Part shown: positions 1-8,900 of the stretch, piece after piece
How the letters are laid out: the number at the start of each line of letters is the position of its first letter
Numbering within the stretch: the stretch's first letter is position 1
From: Caldilineaceae bacterium
Lineage (GTDB): Bacteria > Chloroflexota > Anaerolineae > Caldilineales > Caldilineaceae
Length of the DNA: 64,000 bases
Reading direction: 5' to 3'
Assembly (NCBI GenBank): GCA_958295845.1
Contig: OY282376.1
Span: forward strand, 5,097,022 to 5,161,021
The notes under the pieces: generated by a model
What the model saw: only the letters and a program-made list of their open reading frames with translations
The model's database searches: none
Told to the model about the DNA's origin: nothing
Program-made: the position numbers and the translations under genes

Positions 1-88
1 GGGCGAAGCCACGCAGGATGTCGATGGCGACGATCCGTTCCGTGGGGCGGGTCGGGGCGGTTACGGGTGAGGCCGGGCCAGAGGACAT
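1..88 (-). CDS. N-terminus of a DUF418/acyltransferase-like membrane protein (partial)
   Basis: The window begins inside a minus-strand gene. Reading from an ATG at 88 gives about 29 residues ending in ERIVAIDILRGFA. The R-I-x-x-x-D-x-L-R-G-F-A signature sits at the start of the first membrane segment of DUF418 (YeiB-type) and related acyltransferase-like membrane proteins. An AAGGA lies about 6 nt upstream of this ATG; a second ATG at 94 has no room for a ribosome site. Only the N-terminus is visible, so DUF418 against DUF1624-like families cannot be separated. The 185 bases between this gene and the next hold nothing I recognise. Confidence 0.55.
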   Translation of the reverse strand, partial: MSSGPASPVTAPTRPTERIVAIDILRGFA

Positions 89-273
89 ACACATTCCTTC
101 CAGTAAAGAGTGAAGAGGAGAGAGAAAAGAGAGCGACGCTGACTCCCTTATTTGCGCTCCTCGACCTTGGTGGAAGAGTAGGAGATATTCCTCCCACTAT
201 ACGTAGGCGTGCAGCGTTTGTTGCGGCAATCCGAACCCGTTTTCGGTGTCGGAAGGATATGGTGGCGGGGCGA

Positions 274-993
274 TCAGATGGGCTGCAGATTGGCCTTGAT
301 TGAGGTCAGCACGTCGTCGAACATGGCTGTTGTGAGACGGCCAGTGTTGGTGTTCTGGCGGCTGACGTGGTAGGAGGCGTAGAGGCGGGGCAGACCGGCG
401 GGGAGGTCGTGCGCGGCGCCGTGGGTGAAGGTGAGGCGGGGGAGGTCGTGGCCGAGCTCGCGCAGGGCGCGCAGATAGCCGTCAAAGGCGATCTTGCCGA
501 GGGCAAGAACGGCCTGCAGGTGCGGCAGGAGGGCCAACTCCTGCACGAGCCAGCTGCGGCAGTTGTTCAGCTCGGCGGCGGTGGGCCGGTTTTTGGGCGG
601 CACGCAGTAGGCTACGCCGGTCATGTAGCAGTCGATCAGCTCGAGACCGTCGTCCCGGTGTGTGCTGGTGGGCGCGCTGGCGAAGCCGGCGCGGTGAAGG
701 GCGGGGTAAAGGAAATTGCCGGAACCGTCGCCGGTGAAGGGGCGGCCGGTGCGGTTGGCCCCGTGGGCGCCGGGGGCGAGGCCGAGGACGAGAAGGCGGG
801 CGCTGGGGTCGCCCCAGCCCGGCACGGGCTTGCCCCAATAGGTCCAGTCGCGGAAGGCCTGGCGCTTTGTGGCGGCCACTTCTTCACGCCAGGCGACCAT
901 TCGCGGGCAGGCGCGGCAGACTACGGCGGCTTTGTGGAGCGCGTCAAGGGAGTCGAAAGCGGGGTTGCTGCCCGTCGGATCGTTGTGTGGCAT
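274..993 (-). CDS. Type-5 (UdgB-like) uracil-DNA glycosylase
   Basis: 239 aa. This base-excision repair enzyme removes uracil and other deaminated bases from DNA. The catalytic block GLAPGAHGANRTGRPFTGDG near residues 71-90 has the GLAP-A-HG and NRTGR-FTGD pattern of family-5 UDG rather than the GLAPG/E pattern of family 4. Cysteines near the N-terminus (CRACP) and in CYMTGVAYC fit the Fe-S cluster ligands of families 4 and 5. The late histidine motif (YASYHVSRQN) is present. Length is normal for the family. It is transcribed alone, 51 bp downstream of the gguC-like gene on the same strand. Family assignment is confident; exact substrate range is not visible. Confidence 0.9.
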   Translation of the reverse strand: MPHNDPTGSNPAFDSLDALHKAAVVCRACPRMVAWREEVAATKRQAFRDWTYWGKPVPGWGDPSARLLVLGLAPGAHGANRTGRPFTGDGSGNFLYPALHRAGFASAPTSTHRDDGLELIDCYMTGVAYCVPPKNRPTAAELNNCRSWLVQELALLPHLQAVLALGKIAFDGYLRALRELGHDLPRLTFTHGAAHDLPAGLPRLYASYHVSRQNTNTGRLTTAMFDDVLTSIKANLQPI

Positions 994-1044
994 TCAATTT
1001 CTCATAACCGGAAGGGCGCGCACCTAGAAGCGGAAACCGAACAG

Positions 1045-2046
1045 TTACAGAGTCCTGACTTCTACCAGCTGCTCGGCCTCTGGCGTGTCCTGGAGCTCGT
1101 TGCTCAGGGGGCGGCCGAAACCGGGTGCGCTGATCTCGAAGACGTCGCCGGGCTCGGTCTGGATGCCGGCGGCGAAGCTGAGTGTGGCGGTGCCGTAGTA
1201 GTGCAGATGCACGTCGCCGGGCGTGCGGAAGGGCGCGTATTTGAAGTGATGATGCTGGATGTTGGCGAGGCTGTGCGTCATGTTGGCCTCGCCGGTGAGG
1301 AAGGGGGCGGACCAGAGCTCGCGGCCGTCGCGCAGGATGCGGGAGGTGCCTTCGATGTGATCGGGCGGGTCGCCCAGGAGCAGCTCCGGCCCGCAGGAGC
1401 ACTGGCGCAGCTTGGAGTGGGCGAGGTAGAGGTAATTCTTCTTCTCCAGCACGTGATCGGCGAACTCGTTGCCCAGGGCAAAGCCGACGCGCAGGACGGC
1501 GCCGTCGTCGCCGATGACGTAACAGCCGACGAGCTCGGGCTCTTCGCTGCCTTCGAGGGCGAAGGACGGCATGGTCAGCGGCTGTCCCGGCGGCACGAGC
1601 CAGCGGCCATCGCCCTTATAGAACCACTCCGGCGCGACACCCACCTGTCCGGGCGCGGGTTTACCGCCTTCGAGCCCCAGACGGAACATGCGCATTGAGT
1701 CGGTCAGCGTCGCTTCATCTTCGACGTTAAGATTCTGGTGCATGGCATCGCGGGCCTGGGCGCTGCCGAGATGGTCGAGGCCGGTGCCGCTGATGACCAG
1801 GCGGGTGGGGTCGGGGTGATCGAGCGGCGGGAGGAGCCTGCCGGCGGCCGCGATCGGGGCGTATTCGGCCCGCTGATCGCCCAGCCGCTCTTCAACGATC
1901 TCGGTCAGGGGACGCCGGCTGCGCCCGGCTTCCTGTGCCAGGTCGTAGACCCTTTCGGTCCCGTTGAGAACGTGCAATGTCTCCTGGCTCTCGACCATCG
2001 CCACGCGGCGGTCACCGTCCTCTGTGCGGTACTGCACCAGTCGCAT
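1045..2046 (-). CDS. GguC/AraD1-like, fumarylacetoacetate hydrolase-fold protein
   Basis: 333 aa, starting MRLVQY and ending EVRTL. The sequence pattern, including GTGLDHLGSA, the E-W-F-Y-K-G segment, GNEFADHVLEKKNYLYLAHSK and the late GDVFEISAPGFG, matches the GguC family, a branch of the FAH superfamily often found beside sugar ABC transporters or sugar-acid catabolic genes. A role in sugar-acid dehydration is known for related AraD1 proteins. No sugar transporter is adjacent here, so the substrate is not given by context. A dispersed repeat begins about 90 bp upstream of the start codon. Confidence 0.8.
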   Translation of the reverse strand: MRLVQYRTEDGDRRVAMVESQETLHVLNGTERVYDLAQEAGRSRRPLTEIVEERLGDQRAEYAPIAAAGRLLPPLDHPDPTRLVISGTGLDHLGSAQARDAMHQNLNVEDEATLTDSMRMFRLGLEGGKPAPGQVGVAPEWFYKGDGRWLVPPGQPLTMPSFALEGSEEPELVGCYVIGDDGAVLRVGFALGNEFADHVLEKKNYLYLAHSKLRQCSCGPELLLGDPPDHIEGTSRILRDGRELWSAPFLTGEANMTHSLANIQHHHFKYAPFRTPGDVHLHYYGTATLSFAAGIQTEPGDVFEISAPGFGRPLSNELQDTPEAEQLVEVRTL

Positions 2047-2135
2047 CTTATTTTCTCCTCCACTGCTTGGTTGACTGACCGCCTCTCAGTAGCCAGGCGA
2101 ACGGCCTCTCTCTGTTGGAAACTTACAGCTCATGT

Positions 2136-2270
2136 GCGTTCAATCTGAAAACCGACTGCTGCGTATTGCGTATTTCGTAAAGGCAGACATGACGGGCGCG
2201 ATGTCGTTGCGTGATGCGCGGGAAAAGAGTTGGTGTCGAGCAGGACTTGCTTTAATTACTGCTTTTCCCA
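2136..2270. repeat. Dispersed repeat B, copy 1
   Basis: This stretch between the gguC-like gene and the PA14 gene matches 33971-34160 in the same orientation. Shared blocks include GCGTTCA, TGAAAACC, TGCGTATTGCGTATT, AGGCAGACATGA, TGGTGTCGA and GGACTT, with a TTAATTACTGCTTT end. It overlaps the 3' end of the PA14 gene. It is not coding in any convincing frame. Confidence 0.7.
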
Positions 2271-4217
2271 CTTAATTGCATCCCAGGCGACCTTGCGGGA
2301 GAGGTAGGTCTCGTAGGTCACGTCGGAGAGGGAGATGTAGTCCTCGTCTGTGCCGCTGAAGGTGTAGGTGCCCAGGGAGACCCACTGGTCGGCATGTTGG
2401 GACTGATCCACCTCGCGCAGTGTAAAGCCGCCTGAATGGGATATCCAGTAGCGGGCGTTGCCGGTGGTGGCGTGGTTCGAGGGGATATATACGAATACCT
2501 CGTAACTGGCCGCTTCCAGATCGGGAGACCATCTGCCCCAGTTGTAGCCGGTGCGGGTCTTATCATTGTTATTGGTCCAGTAGAGGTGGTCGGCGTGGCC
2601 CTCGGTCTCCTCGTGCCACGTGGTAGCCAAGCCGCCCTGCTGGAATCCATCATCCTGTTCGTCTACCGTCACTGTGATCGGGGTGGGGGTTGGCGAAGGT
2701 GAGACCACCGGCGTTGCGACGGCTGTGACAGGGATCCAACTCAACTTCACCTGGGCAAGCTCCTCGTGCTCATAGTATTCGAGAACGAGACTGACGGAGC
2801 CGCCGTCGTGTTGCAGCGTATACTGGTATGATGTGGCCGGGTGATCGCTCCAGCCATCGATCCGTTTCTCGCTATCGATAAAGAGGCGCACGCCGTCGTC
2901 GGAGACAACATCGAAGCGGTAGTATCCCGCTGCGAGCGATATCTGTGCAGTATAGCGGGCCGAGAAACTGTCGTTGTTGATGGTTGGCGACGCGGGCGAC
3001 CCGGCGCCCCAATTGTGGTCAATGACGGACTCCTGGCGGGCGAGCGCGGGCGTGCCGGTAAGGGTGCGGTTGTTCCAGTAGAGTGCTTGCCAGACGATAA
3101 CGGGTGTGGATGTCGGCGTCGGCGTAATCGTCGGCGTGGAGGTGGGGGTTACCGATGTTGCCGGGGTGGAGGTGGGCGCGGGCGTGTAGGTAGCCGGCGG
3201 TGTTGCGGTCGGCGTGGCCGTGGCCAGCGGTGTTGTTGTGGAGCCCGGCGTGGCCGCGGGATCCGGCGTTGCCGTCGGCGTTGTTTCCAGCCTGCTCCAG
3301 GTCAGGCCCGCCTGCGCCTGTCCCGTTTCTTCGTAGTACTCCATGCGCACGGTGACGGCGCTGCCGTCCAGGTAGATGATCTGGGAGTAGGTTGTCGCTG
3401 TCTGCACCTGCCAGAAATCGATCAGCGTTCTGTCGCCGACCAGGAGGCGCACGCCGTCATCGACCGTGGCGGTAAAGCGGTAGTCGCCTGCGGGCAGCTG
3501 CAGGGACCTGCTCCAGCGCACGGAGAATCCATCCTGATTGAGGCCTGTGAGGGGGCTTTCGTACCCCCAGTTGAAGTTGAGACGGGCATCGCCGCGCGTG
3601 GTGTGCGGGGTTCCGGTGAGCGAAGTGTTGTTGTAGTACTCGCCGCGCCAGTAGGTCGTGGGCAGATCGGGCTCCTGCTCCCAGCTCACTGAGATGGAGG
3701 CGGCGCCGGTCAGTTCAAAGTACTCGACGCGAATGAGGTGCTCCCCCTCCGACAGGGGCAGTCTGGCCTCGTAGGAGGCTCTCGCCTGTTCGATCCAGCT
3801 GTCGATCTTCAGAACGCCGTTGACCCAGAGCCGCACGCCGTCATCGACTTCGACGGTAAAGATGTAGTTACCGGCATCCTCCGCGGAGATGGTGAGATGG
3901 CGCTCCCAGCGGGCTGAGAACCGGTCTGCGGAGATACCCGTGCCCGGCGAGCCGTCGCCCCAGTCGAAATCCAGCGTGTCATCTTCACGGGAGATGACGG
4001 CATCGCCGGTTAGCGTTGTATTGTCCCAGTAGTCGGCGTCCCAGGTTGTAGTTGACTCATGGGCAAAGGCGTCGGAAGAGTTGAGCGCGATAACCGAGAG
4101 CGCGCAGAGACCCAGGAGGACGGCACAGCAAAGGATACGTCCTCCTACACCATTGCGCCCGTAAAGGCGGGCGTATAGCCAGGAAACGCCGACTCGAATC
4201 CGGTTATCACTCTGCAT
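2256..4217 (-). CDS. Exported protein with three PA14 domains and a golvesin-type C-terminus
   Basis: 653 aa. A hydrophobic segment at about residues 27-50 (ILCCAVLLGLCALSVIAL) followed by an AFA-type site suggests a signal peptide or anchor. Three PA14-like modules follow, at roughly 55-165, 185-310 and 375-495. Each carries the W-x-x-x-Y-W/Y-N-N-x-x-L-T-G start and the DDGVRLxV/I core typical of these carbohydrate-binding beta-barrels. A Pro/Thr-rich linker (about 311-374) separates modules two and three. The last 140 residues, with a TGYNWGRWSP-like core and the ending VAWDAIKWEKQ, resemble the golvesin C-terminal/xanthan-lyase type domain. It is probably a surface or secreted glycan-binding protein. 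No catalytic domain is seen. Confidence 0.8.
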   Translation of the reverse strand: MQSDNRIRVGVSWLYARLYGRNGVGGRILCCAVLLGLCALSVIALNSSDAFAHESTTTWDADYWDNTTLTGDAVISREDDTLDFDWGDGSPGTGISADRFSARWERHLTISAEDAGNYIFTVEVDDGVRLWVNGVLKIDSWIEQARASYEARLPLSEGEHLIRVEYFELTGAASISVSWEQEPDLPTTYWRGEYYNNTSLTGTPHTTRGDARLNFNWGYESPLTGLNQDGFSVRWSRSLQLPAGDYRFTATVDDGVRLLVGDRTLIDFWQVQTATTYSQIIYLDGSAVTVRMEYYEETGQAQAGLTWSRLETTPTATPDPAATPGSTTTPLATATPTATPPATYTPAPTSTPATSVTPTSTPTITPTPTSTPVIVWQALYWNNRTLTGTPALARQESVIDHNWGAGSPASPTINNDSFSARYTAQISLAAGYYRFDVVSDDGVRLFIDSEKRIDGWSDHPATSYQYTLQHDGGSVSLVLEYYEHEELAQVKLSWIPVTAVATPVVSPSPTPTPITVTVDEQDDGFQQGGLATTWHEETEGHADHLYWTNNNDKTRTGYNWGRWSPDLEAASYEVFVYIPSNHATTGNARYWISHSGGFTLREVDQSQHADQWVSLGTYTFSGTDEDYISLSDVTYETYLSRKVAWDAIKWEKQ

Positions 4218-4589
4218 GGCTTACTCCTCGTAGTGATCTGGGGCTATAAGTCAGTTTGGCCGCCGTTTTCTCCAGGATTTCGACAGGTTTGCGCTGAATC
4301 CGGATGTTCGGAGACGGAGCGGCAACCTGACGACTGGGCGGCGGCCAAAGCAGAACCAACTCCACGGACCACTATTTGTTACCCAACTTTGTCAGTATGT
4401 GAATAATTATACACCATGCGCCGAGATCGATCTATAGCCTGCCCCGCTGTCCTTGGGGTCCGGTAATGCTGTACGCATTACGAATTACCCGTTCGTTGTG
4501 CTATCCTTACAGTCGCTTTTTGCCCTTTTTGAACGTGCAATTTTCAGCGCCCGGCGCCCCCAATAGGGGAGCCGGAGAACGGTCGTGGC
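4218..4589. other. Divergent intergenic region, PA14 gene to rqcH
   Basis: 372 bases between oppositely directed starts. A TATAAT on the minus strand (4406-4411) could be the -10 of the PA14 gene, which would give it a leader near 185 nt. I found no good -35 for it. No repeat or small gene is seen. Confidence 0.3.
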
Positions 4590-6494
4590 ATGCATTTTGA
4601 CGCTTTGACGCTGGCTGCGGTGGCCGACGAATTGAGAGAAACGGTTGCGAGCGGCCGGGTACAGCAGATTGTTCTGCCGGACAGCCGCAGTGTCGCCCTG
4701 GAGATCTACGCCAACCGGGAGCGACGCCATCTTCTGCTCTCGGCACATCCTCAGGCCAGCCGCGTGCATCTGCTCGAACACAAGCCGCGGCGGGGGGTGG
4801 CGAAGGAGACACCGCTGCTGCTCCTGTTGCGCAAGTATGTGCGCAGTGCGCGGTTGGCATCTGTCGAACTGCCGGCGCCTTTCGAGCGGGTGCTGTTTCT
4901 GGGCTTTCATCATCCCCAGCACGGCGCCACGACGGTGGCGGTCGAACCGATCGGGCAGCTGGGCAACGTGATCCTGATGAACGCCGACGGCAACATACTG
5001 GATGCGCTGGTGCGAGTGCCCGCGGGCGATAACGCCCTGCGCGTGCTGTTGCCGCGGCGGGCGTATCAGCTACCGCCGCCGCAGGACAGGCTGCCGCCGC
5101 TGGGGGATAGCGACGAGCCACATGGTGAGGCCGGTCGGTCTGCGGCAGATGGGGACGGCGCGGGCGAGGCTCAGGCCCCGCTCCTGTGGCGCAGCCTGCT
5201 CAACCAATTCGCGGGCGTCAGCCCGACATTGGCGAGGGAAGCTGCCTGGCGGGCGAGCGGAGACGCGGGCGCCCCCTTCACAACAGAGGCATTTGCAGAG
5301 GCGCGCAGGGCCCTGGGCGAGCTGTGGTCGGCCGCGGCTACGGGTGCTTGGACGCCCGGCATCGCGGTGGATGGCGAAGAGGGCGTGGCCGCGTTTGCGG
5401 CGTACGAGCTTCACTTTTGCGGCGAGTTCGTACAGTCGGAATCGATTAGCGAGGCGACGGCCGCCTTCTACGCCGCGCAGGAGCGGGACGTTTCCTCTTC
5501 ACGGGACGAGTATGCAGGCGTGCGGGGAGGCGTGGCCGCGCTGGTGCGGCAGGCGCAGGCGCGTGTGAAGAGTCAGTTGCGCGCGATAGCCAAGGATGAG
5601 CCGGGCCCGGGTGAGCCGGAACGGGTACGCGCGCAGGCGGAGTGGCTGCTGGCCCTTTCGAGCCAGATCACGTACGCAAGCAGGCCCGGCGGGCAGGAGG
5701 GATTCAGCCTGCAGGACGGTCTGGCGGCAGTGAGGCCGGGGCCGAACGGGCAGATGCAGCTGGTCATCTTCGCGGCCGACGCCGATTTCGGACAGCCGGG
5801 GGAGAAGGAGCCGGGCGCGGAGGAGGGCGATCTGATCGTCCCGCTCGACCCGAAACGTACGCCGGTGGATCAGGCGGAGCGGATGTTCGACCGGGCGGCC
5901 AAGATGGAACGGGCCGCCCGCATTATCCCCCGACGCCGGGCCAGGCTCGAGGCGGACCGGGCGTACCTGCAGCAGCTGGAGAGCGATGTGAGCCTGGCGC
6001 AGGACCAGCCGGAGATCGTGGCGGTGCGGGAGGCGCTGCGTGAGGCGGGCTATCTGCGGCAGCGCCGGGGCAGGCAGGAGCAGGCGCCGAGGGACCGCTC
6101 GCGGCCGTTGCGTTATCTCTCGCCGGAGGGCTTTCCGATCCTGGTGGGGCGCAACGCCCGCCAGAATGAGATCGTTACTTTCGACGAGGCGGGCCGGGAT
6201 GACCTGTGGCTGCACGTGCGCGATGGGCCGGGGGCACACGTCGTCATCCGCTGCGGCGGGCAGCCGGTCCCGGAGTTGACTCTGAACTTTGCCGCGCGGC
6301 TGGCGGCCTGGTATTCGGGGCAGCGGGGCAATGCGGGCGTGGCTATTGCGATCACGCCGCGGCGCTTTGTCACGCGCATGGCGGGTGGCCGGCCGGGGCA
6401 GGTGCATTACCGCGGCGAGGAGACGATCAGCGTCGCGGCTGAACTGCCGGCGGAGAGTGAGCAGTGGCAGGCGGCGGGGAACCGCAGTGGATAG
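4590..6494 (+). CDS. rqcH: NFACT family ribosome quality-control protein RqcH (Rqc2 homologue)
   Basis: 634 aa. In bacteria RqcH binds obstructed 50S-peptidyl-tRNA complexes and recruits tRNA-Ala to add C-terminal alanine tails. The N-terminal NFACT-N domain (MHFDALTLAAVADEL, KVRVQQI-like and HLLLSAHPQASRVHL segments) fills about residues 1-190. A helical and coiled-coil middle covers roughly 280-480. The NFACT-R domain is at about 510-615 (ILVGRNARQNEIVTF, DDLWLHVRDGPGAHVVI). Length is slightly above the usual 560-590. The final codons and stop (Ser-Gly-TAG) lie inside a repeated sequence that also ends the gene at 8888. The gene stands alone. Confidence 0.9.
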   Translation: MHFDALTLAAVADELRETVASGRVQQIVLPDSRSVALEIYANRERRHLLLSAHPQASRVHLLEHKPRRGVAKETPLLLLLRKYVRSARLASVELPAPFERVLFLGFHHPQHGATTVAVEPIGQLGNVILMNADGNILDALVRVPAGDNALRVLLPRRAYQLPPPQDRLPPLGDSDEPHGEAGRSAADGDGAGEAQAPLLWRSLLNQFAGVSPTLAREAAWRASGDAGAPFTTEAFAEARRALGELWSAAATGAWTPGIAVDGEEGVAAFAAYELHFCGEFVQSESISEATAAFYAAQERDVSSSRDEYAGVRGGVAALVRQAQARVKSQLRAIAKDEPGPGEPERVRAQAEWLLALSSQITYASRPGGQEGFSLQDGLAAVRPGPNGQMQLVIFAADADFGQPGEKEPGAEEGDLIVPLDPKRTPVDQAERMFDRAAKMERAARIIPRRRARLEADRAYLQQLESDVSLAQDQPEIVAVREALREAGYLRQRRGRQEQAPRDRSRPLRYLSPEGFPILVGRNARQNEIVTFDEAGRDDLWLHVRDGPGAHVVIRCGGQPVPELTLNFAARLAAWYSGQRGNAGVAIAITPRRFVTRMAGGRPGQVHYRGEETISVAAELPAESEQWQAAGNRSG

Positions 6495-6550
6495 TGGTCA
6501 GTGGTCAGTGGTCAGTGGTCAGTGGTCAGTGGTCAGTGGTCAGTGGTTAG
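6495..6550. repeat. 7-bp tandem repeat (TGGTCAG), seven perfect units plus one variant
   Basis: Seven exact TGGTCAG units run from 6495 to 6543 and a TGGTTAG variant ends the tract at 6550. It starts immediately after the rqcH stop codon. The same heptamer forms another tract at 62066-62128. The rest of the gap to 6821 shows no gene. Confidence 0.95.
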
Positions 6551-6821
6551 TGTACTGCCGCCTAGTTACAGTGTTGTCAGGGATAGTTGACTCTTGCCTG
6601 AACCGGGGTTGGCGAGAGCAGAACGTGGTCTGTCCACGAAAAATACTTTTTGGGGTTGAGGCAGAGGATGGTCGTCGGGTATGGGGATGACGCGGTTGAC
6701 GAATTGGTTCTGCCGGCAGGTGTAGGGCGTAAGCGTTACTTTGAAGAGGATTCTCCGAATTTCAACGTATCCCAGGCACAGTTGATTTTTGGGGCTTAAG
6801 AAACAGTTTCAGGACGGACAC

Positions 6822-7637
6822 ATGGACTTGAGTCGACTTTGTATTCACACGTTTACAACCAAGCCGTGGCCGATTGAGACGGCGATTGAGCGTTTCAGCG
6901 CGCATGGCGCCGCCGGGATGACGGTCTGGCGGGACGCGCTGGAGGGGCGGGATGTCGCGGCTGCGGGGAGGCAGATCCGCGATGCGGGGATGGAGGTCGT
7001 TTCGCTGTGCCGGGGCGGATTCTTCCCGGGGGAGACGGAATCGGCGCGGCAGGAGGCTCTCGACGACAACCGCCGGGCCATCGACGAGGCGGCGGCCCTG
7101 GGCGCGCCGCTGGTCGTGCTCGTCTGCGGCGCAGTGCCCGGCCAGCCGCTGGATGTCGGCCGCGGCCAGATCCGGGACGGGATCGAGGCGGTGTTGCCGC
7201 ATGCCGAGGCTGCGGGGGTCAAGCTGGGCGTGGAGCCGCTCCATCCGATGTACGCGGACAGCCGGTCGGCGGTCAACACGATGGGACAGGCCAACGACAT
7301 CTGCGCCGGCATCGACTCGCCGTTTGTGGGGGTGGTTGTGGACGTCTATCACCTGTGGTGGGACCCGGATTTGGAACAGGAGATCGGGCGTTGCGGGCAG
7401 ATGGGCAAGCTGTTCGCCTTCCATGTGTGCGACTGGCGCACGCCGACCGAAGACCTGCTCCTGGACCGCGGGCTGATGGGCGAGGGCTGCATCAACATCC
7501 GCCAGATTCGGGGCTGGGTTGAGGAGGCCGGGTTTGACGGGTATAATGAGGTTGAAATCTTCTCAAACCGCTACTGGGCGATGGACCAGGAGCAGTACCT
7601 GGAGCGCATCGTAGAAGCCTACACTAATCACGTTTAA
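6822..7637 (+). CDS. Sugar phosphate isomerase/epimerase (xylose isomerase-like TIM barrel)
   Basis: 271 aa from the ATG at 6822, which follows an AGGACGG ribosome site; an upstream in-frame TTG at 6789 looks less likely. The family signatures of AP-endonuclease-2/TIM-barrel isomerases are present: a GVKLGVEPLHP strand with the metal-binding Glu, NDICAGIDSPFVGVVVDVYHLWWD with Asp/His ligands, the FHVCDWR motif, and GYNEVEIFS near the C-terminus. These enzymes isomerise or epimerise keto-sugars or inositol derivatives. The next gene is an oxidoreductase of the Gfo/Idh/MocA family on the same strand 93 bp on, a common pairing for sugar or cyclitol degradation. The substrate cannot be read from sequence. 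Confidence 0.82.
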   Translation: MDLSRLCIHTFTTKPWPIETAIERFSAHGAAGMTVWRDALEGRDVAAAGRQIRDAGMEVVSLCRGGFFPGETESARQEALDDNRRAIDEAAALGAPLVVLVCGAVPGQPLDVGRGQIRDGIEAVLPHAEAAGVKLGVEPLHPMYADSRSAVNTMGQANDICAGIDSPFVGVVVDVYHLWWDPDLEQEIGRCGQMGKLFAFHVCDWRTPTEDLLLDRGLMGEGCINIRQIRGWVEEAGFDGYNEVEIFSNRYWAMDQEQYLERIVEAYTNHV

Positions 7638-7730
7638 TCCCTCCGGCTTTTGCAGGCGCCGAGCAGACGGCGTTGCATAGGCCTTCGGTGGTCCTTAGGG
7701 GCCGCGCATTTATGGGAGCACTTCCTACCT

Positions 7731-8888
7731 ATGGCAGAGATTGCAGTTGGCGTAATATTGAACGGCGTGACGGGGCGGATGGGGACGAATCAGCATCTGG
7801 TCCGTTCGATACTGGCGATCCGGGAGCAGGGCGGCACGGTCACTGCGGACGGGGACCGGATCATGCCGGAGCCGGTGCTGGTGGGCCGCAATCCGGACAA
7901 GCTGCGGCATCTGTCGGCAGCGCACAATGTGAGCAGTTGGACGACCAATCTGGACGAGGCGCTGGCCGAAGACCATAACAGCATCTACTTCGATGCGCTG
8001 GCGACCAACCTGCGGGTGCCGAATACGCTGCAGGCGATCGAGGCCGGCAAGGCGGTCTACTGCGAGAAGCCGACGGCGGGCAACATCAAGGATGCGGTAC
8101 AACTGGCACAGGCGGCGAGCGCCGCGGGGGTGAGCAACGGTGTTGTCCAGGACAAGCTGTTTCTGCCCGGTCTGCTGAAGCTCAAGTACCTGATCGACAC
8201 GGGGTTCTTCGGCCGCATTCTGGCGGTGCGCGGCGAGTTCGGCTACTGGGTTTTCGACGGCAAGGACCAGCCGGCGCAGCGACCGTCGTGGAACTATAAG
8301 AAGTCGGAGAGCGGCGGAATCATTCTGGATATGTTCGCGCACTGGCGGTATGTCATCGACAACCTGTTCGGGCCGATCAAGCGGCTCTCCTGTATCGCGG
8401 CCAACCATTTGCCGGAACGTATCGACGAGGAGGGCGCGCTTTACAACGCCGACGCCGATGACGGGGCCTACGCGATGTTCGAGCTGGAGAATGGAATCAT
8501 CTGTAATTTCAACTCCTCGTGGTGTGTACGCGTGCGCCGCGATGACCTGTTGACGATCCAGGTGGACGGCACGCGCGGCAGCGCGGTGGCGGGCCTGCGG
8601 GAATGCGCGATACAGGGCGACTCGTTCACGCCGAAGCCGGTGTGGAATCCGGACATTCCGCAGCCGATCCCTTTTTACGATACGTGGCAGTGGGTGCCGA
8701 ACAACAACCCCTTTGAGAACGCATTCAAGATCGAGTGGGAGATGTTCCTGCGGCATGCGGTGAAGGGGGAGCCGTTCCCGTATACGCTGCTGGAAGGGGC
8801 GAAGGGCGTGCAGCTGGCTGAGCTGGGCTATCAGGCCTGGCAGGAGCGGCGCTGGGTGGACGTGCCGGAGCTGGACTGCAGTGGATAG
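7731..8888 (+). CDS. Gfo/Idh/MocA family NAD(P)-dependent oxidoreductase
   Basis: 385 aa, taking the ATG at 7731 (MAEIAVGVILNGVTGRMG) rather than the upstream in-frame start at 7650, because homologues begin at the Rossmann strand. The glycine-rich nucleotide loop is atypical (GVTGRMG rather than GxGxxG). The catalytic E-K-P motif occurs in YCEKPTAGN, and the C-terminal alpha/beta domain contains FGYWVFDG and the conserved GIILDMFAHWRYV helix. It probably oxidises or reduces a sugar or cyclitol together with the isomerase upstream. The last codons and TAG lie in a 19-bp sequence shared with the end of rqcH, next to the 201-bp repeat array. Confidence 0.85.
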   Translation: MAEIAVGVILNGVTGRMGTNQHLVRSILAIREQGGTVTADGDRIMPEPVLVGRNPDKLRHLSAAHNVSSWTTNLDEALAEDHNSIYFDALATNLRVPNTLQAIEAGKAVYCEKPTAGNIKDAVQLAQAASAAGVSNGVVQDKLFLPGLLKLKYLIDTGFFGRILAVRGEFGYWVFDGKDQPAQRPSWNYKKSESGGIILDMFAHWRYVIDNLFGPIKRLSCIAANHLPERIDEEGALYNADADDGAYAMFELENGIICNFNSSWCVRVRRDDLLTIQVDGTRGSAVAGLRECAIQGDSFTPKPVWNPDIPQPIPFYDTWQWVPNNNPFENAFKIEWEMFLRHAVKGEPFPYTLLEGAKGVQLAELGYQAWQERRWVDVPELDCSG

Positions 8889-8900
8889 TGGTCAGTGATA

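Noticed and set aside
67..303. 78-codon plus-strand frame at the window start
   Set aside because: No ribosome site or motif, and the opposite strand carries a recognisable N-terminus.
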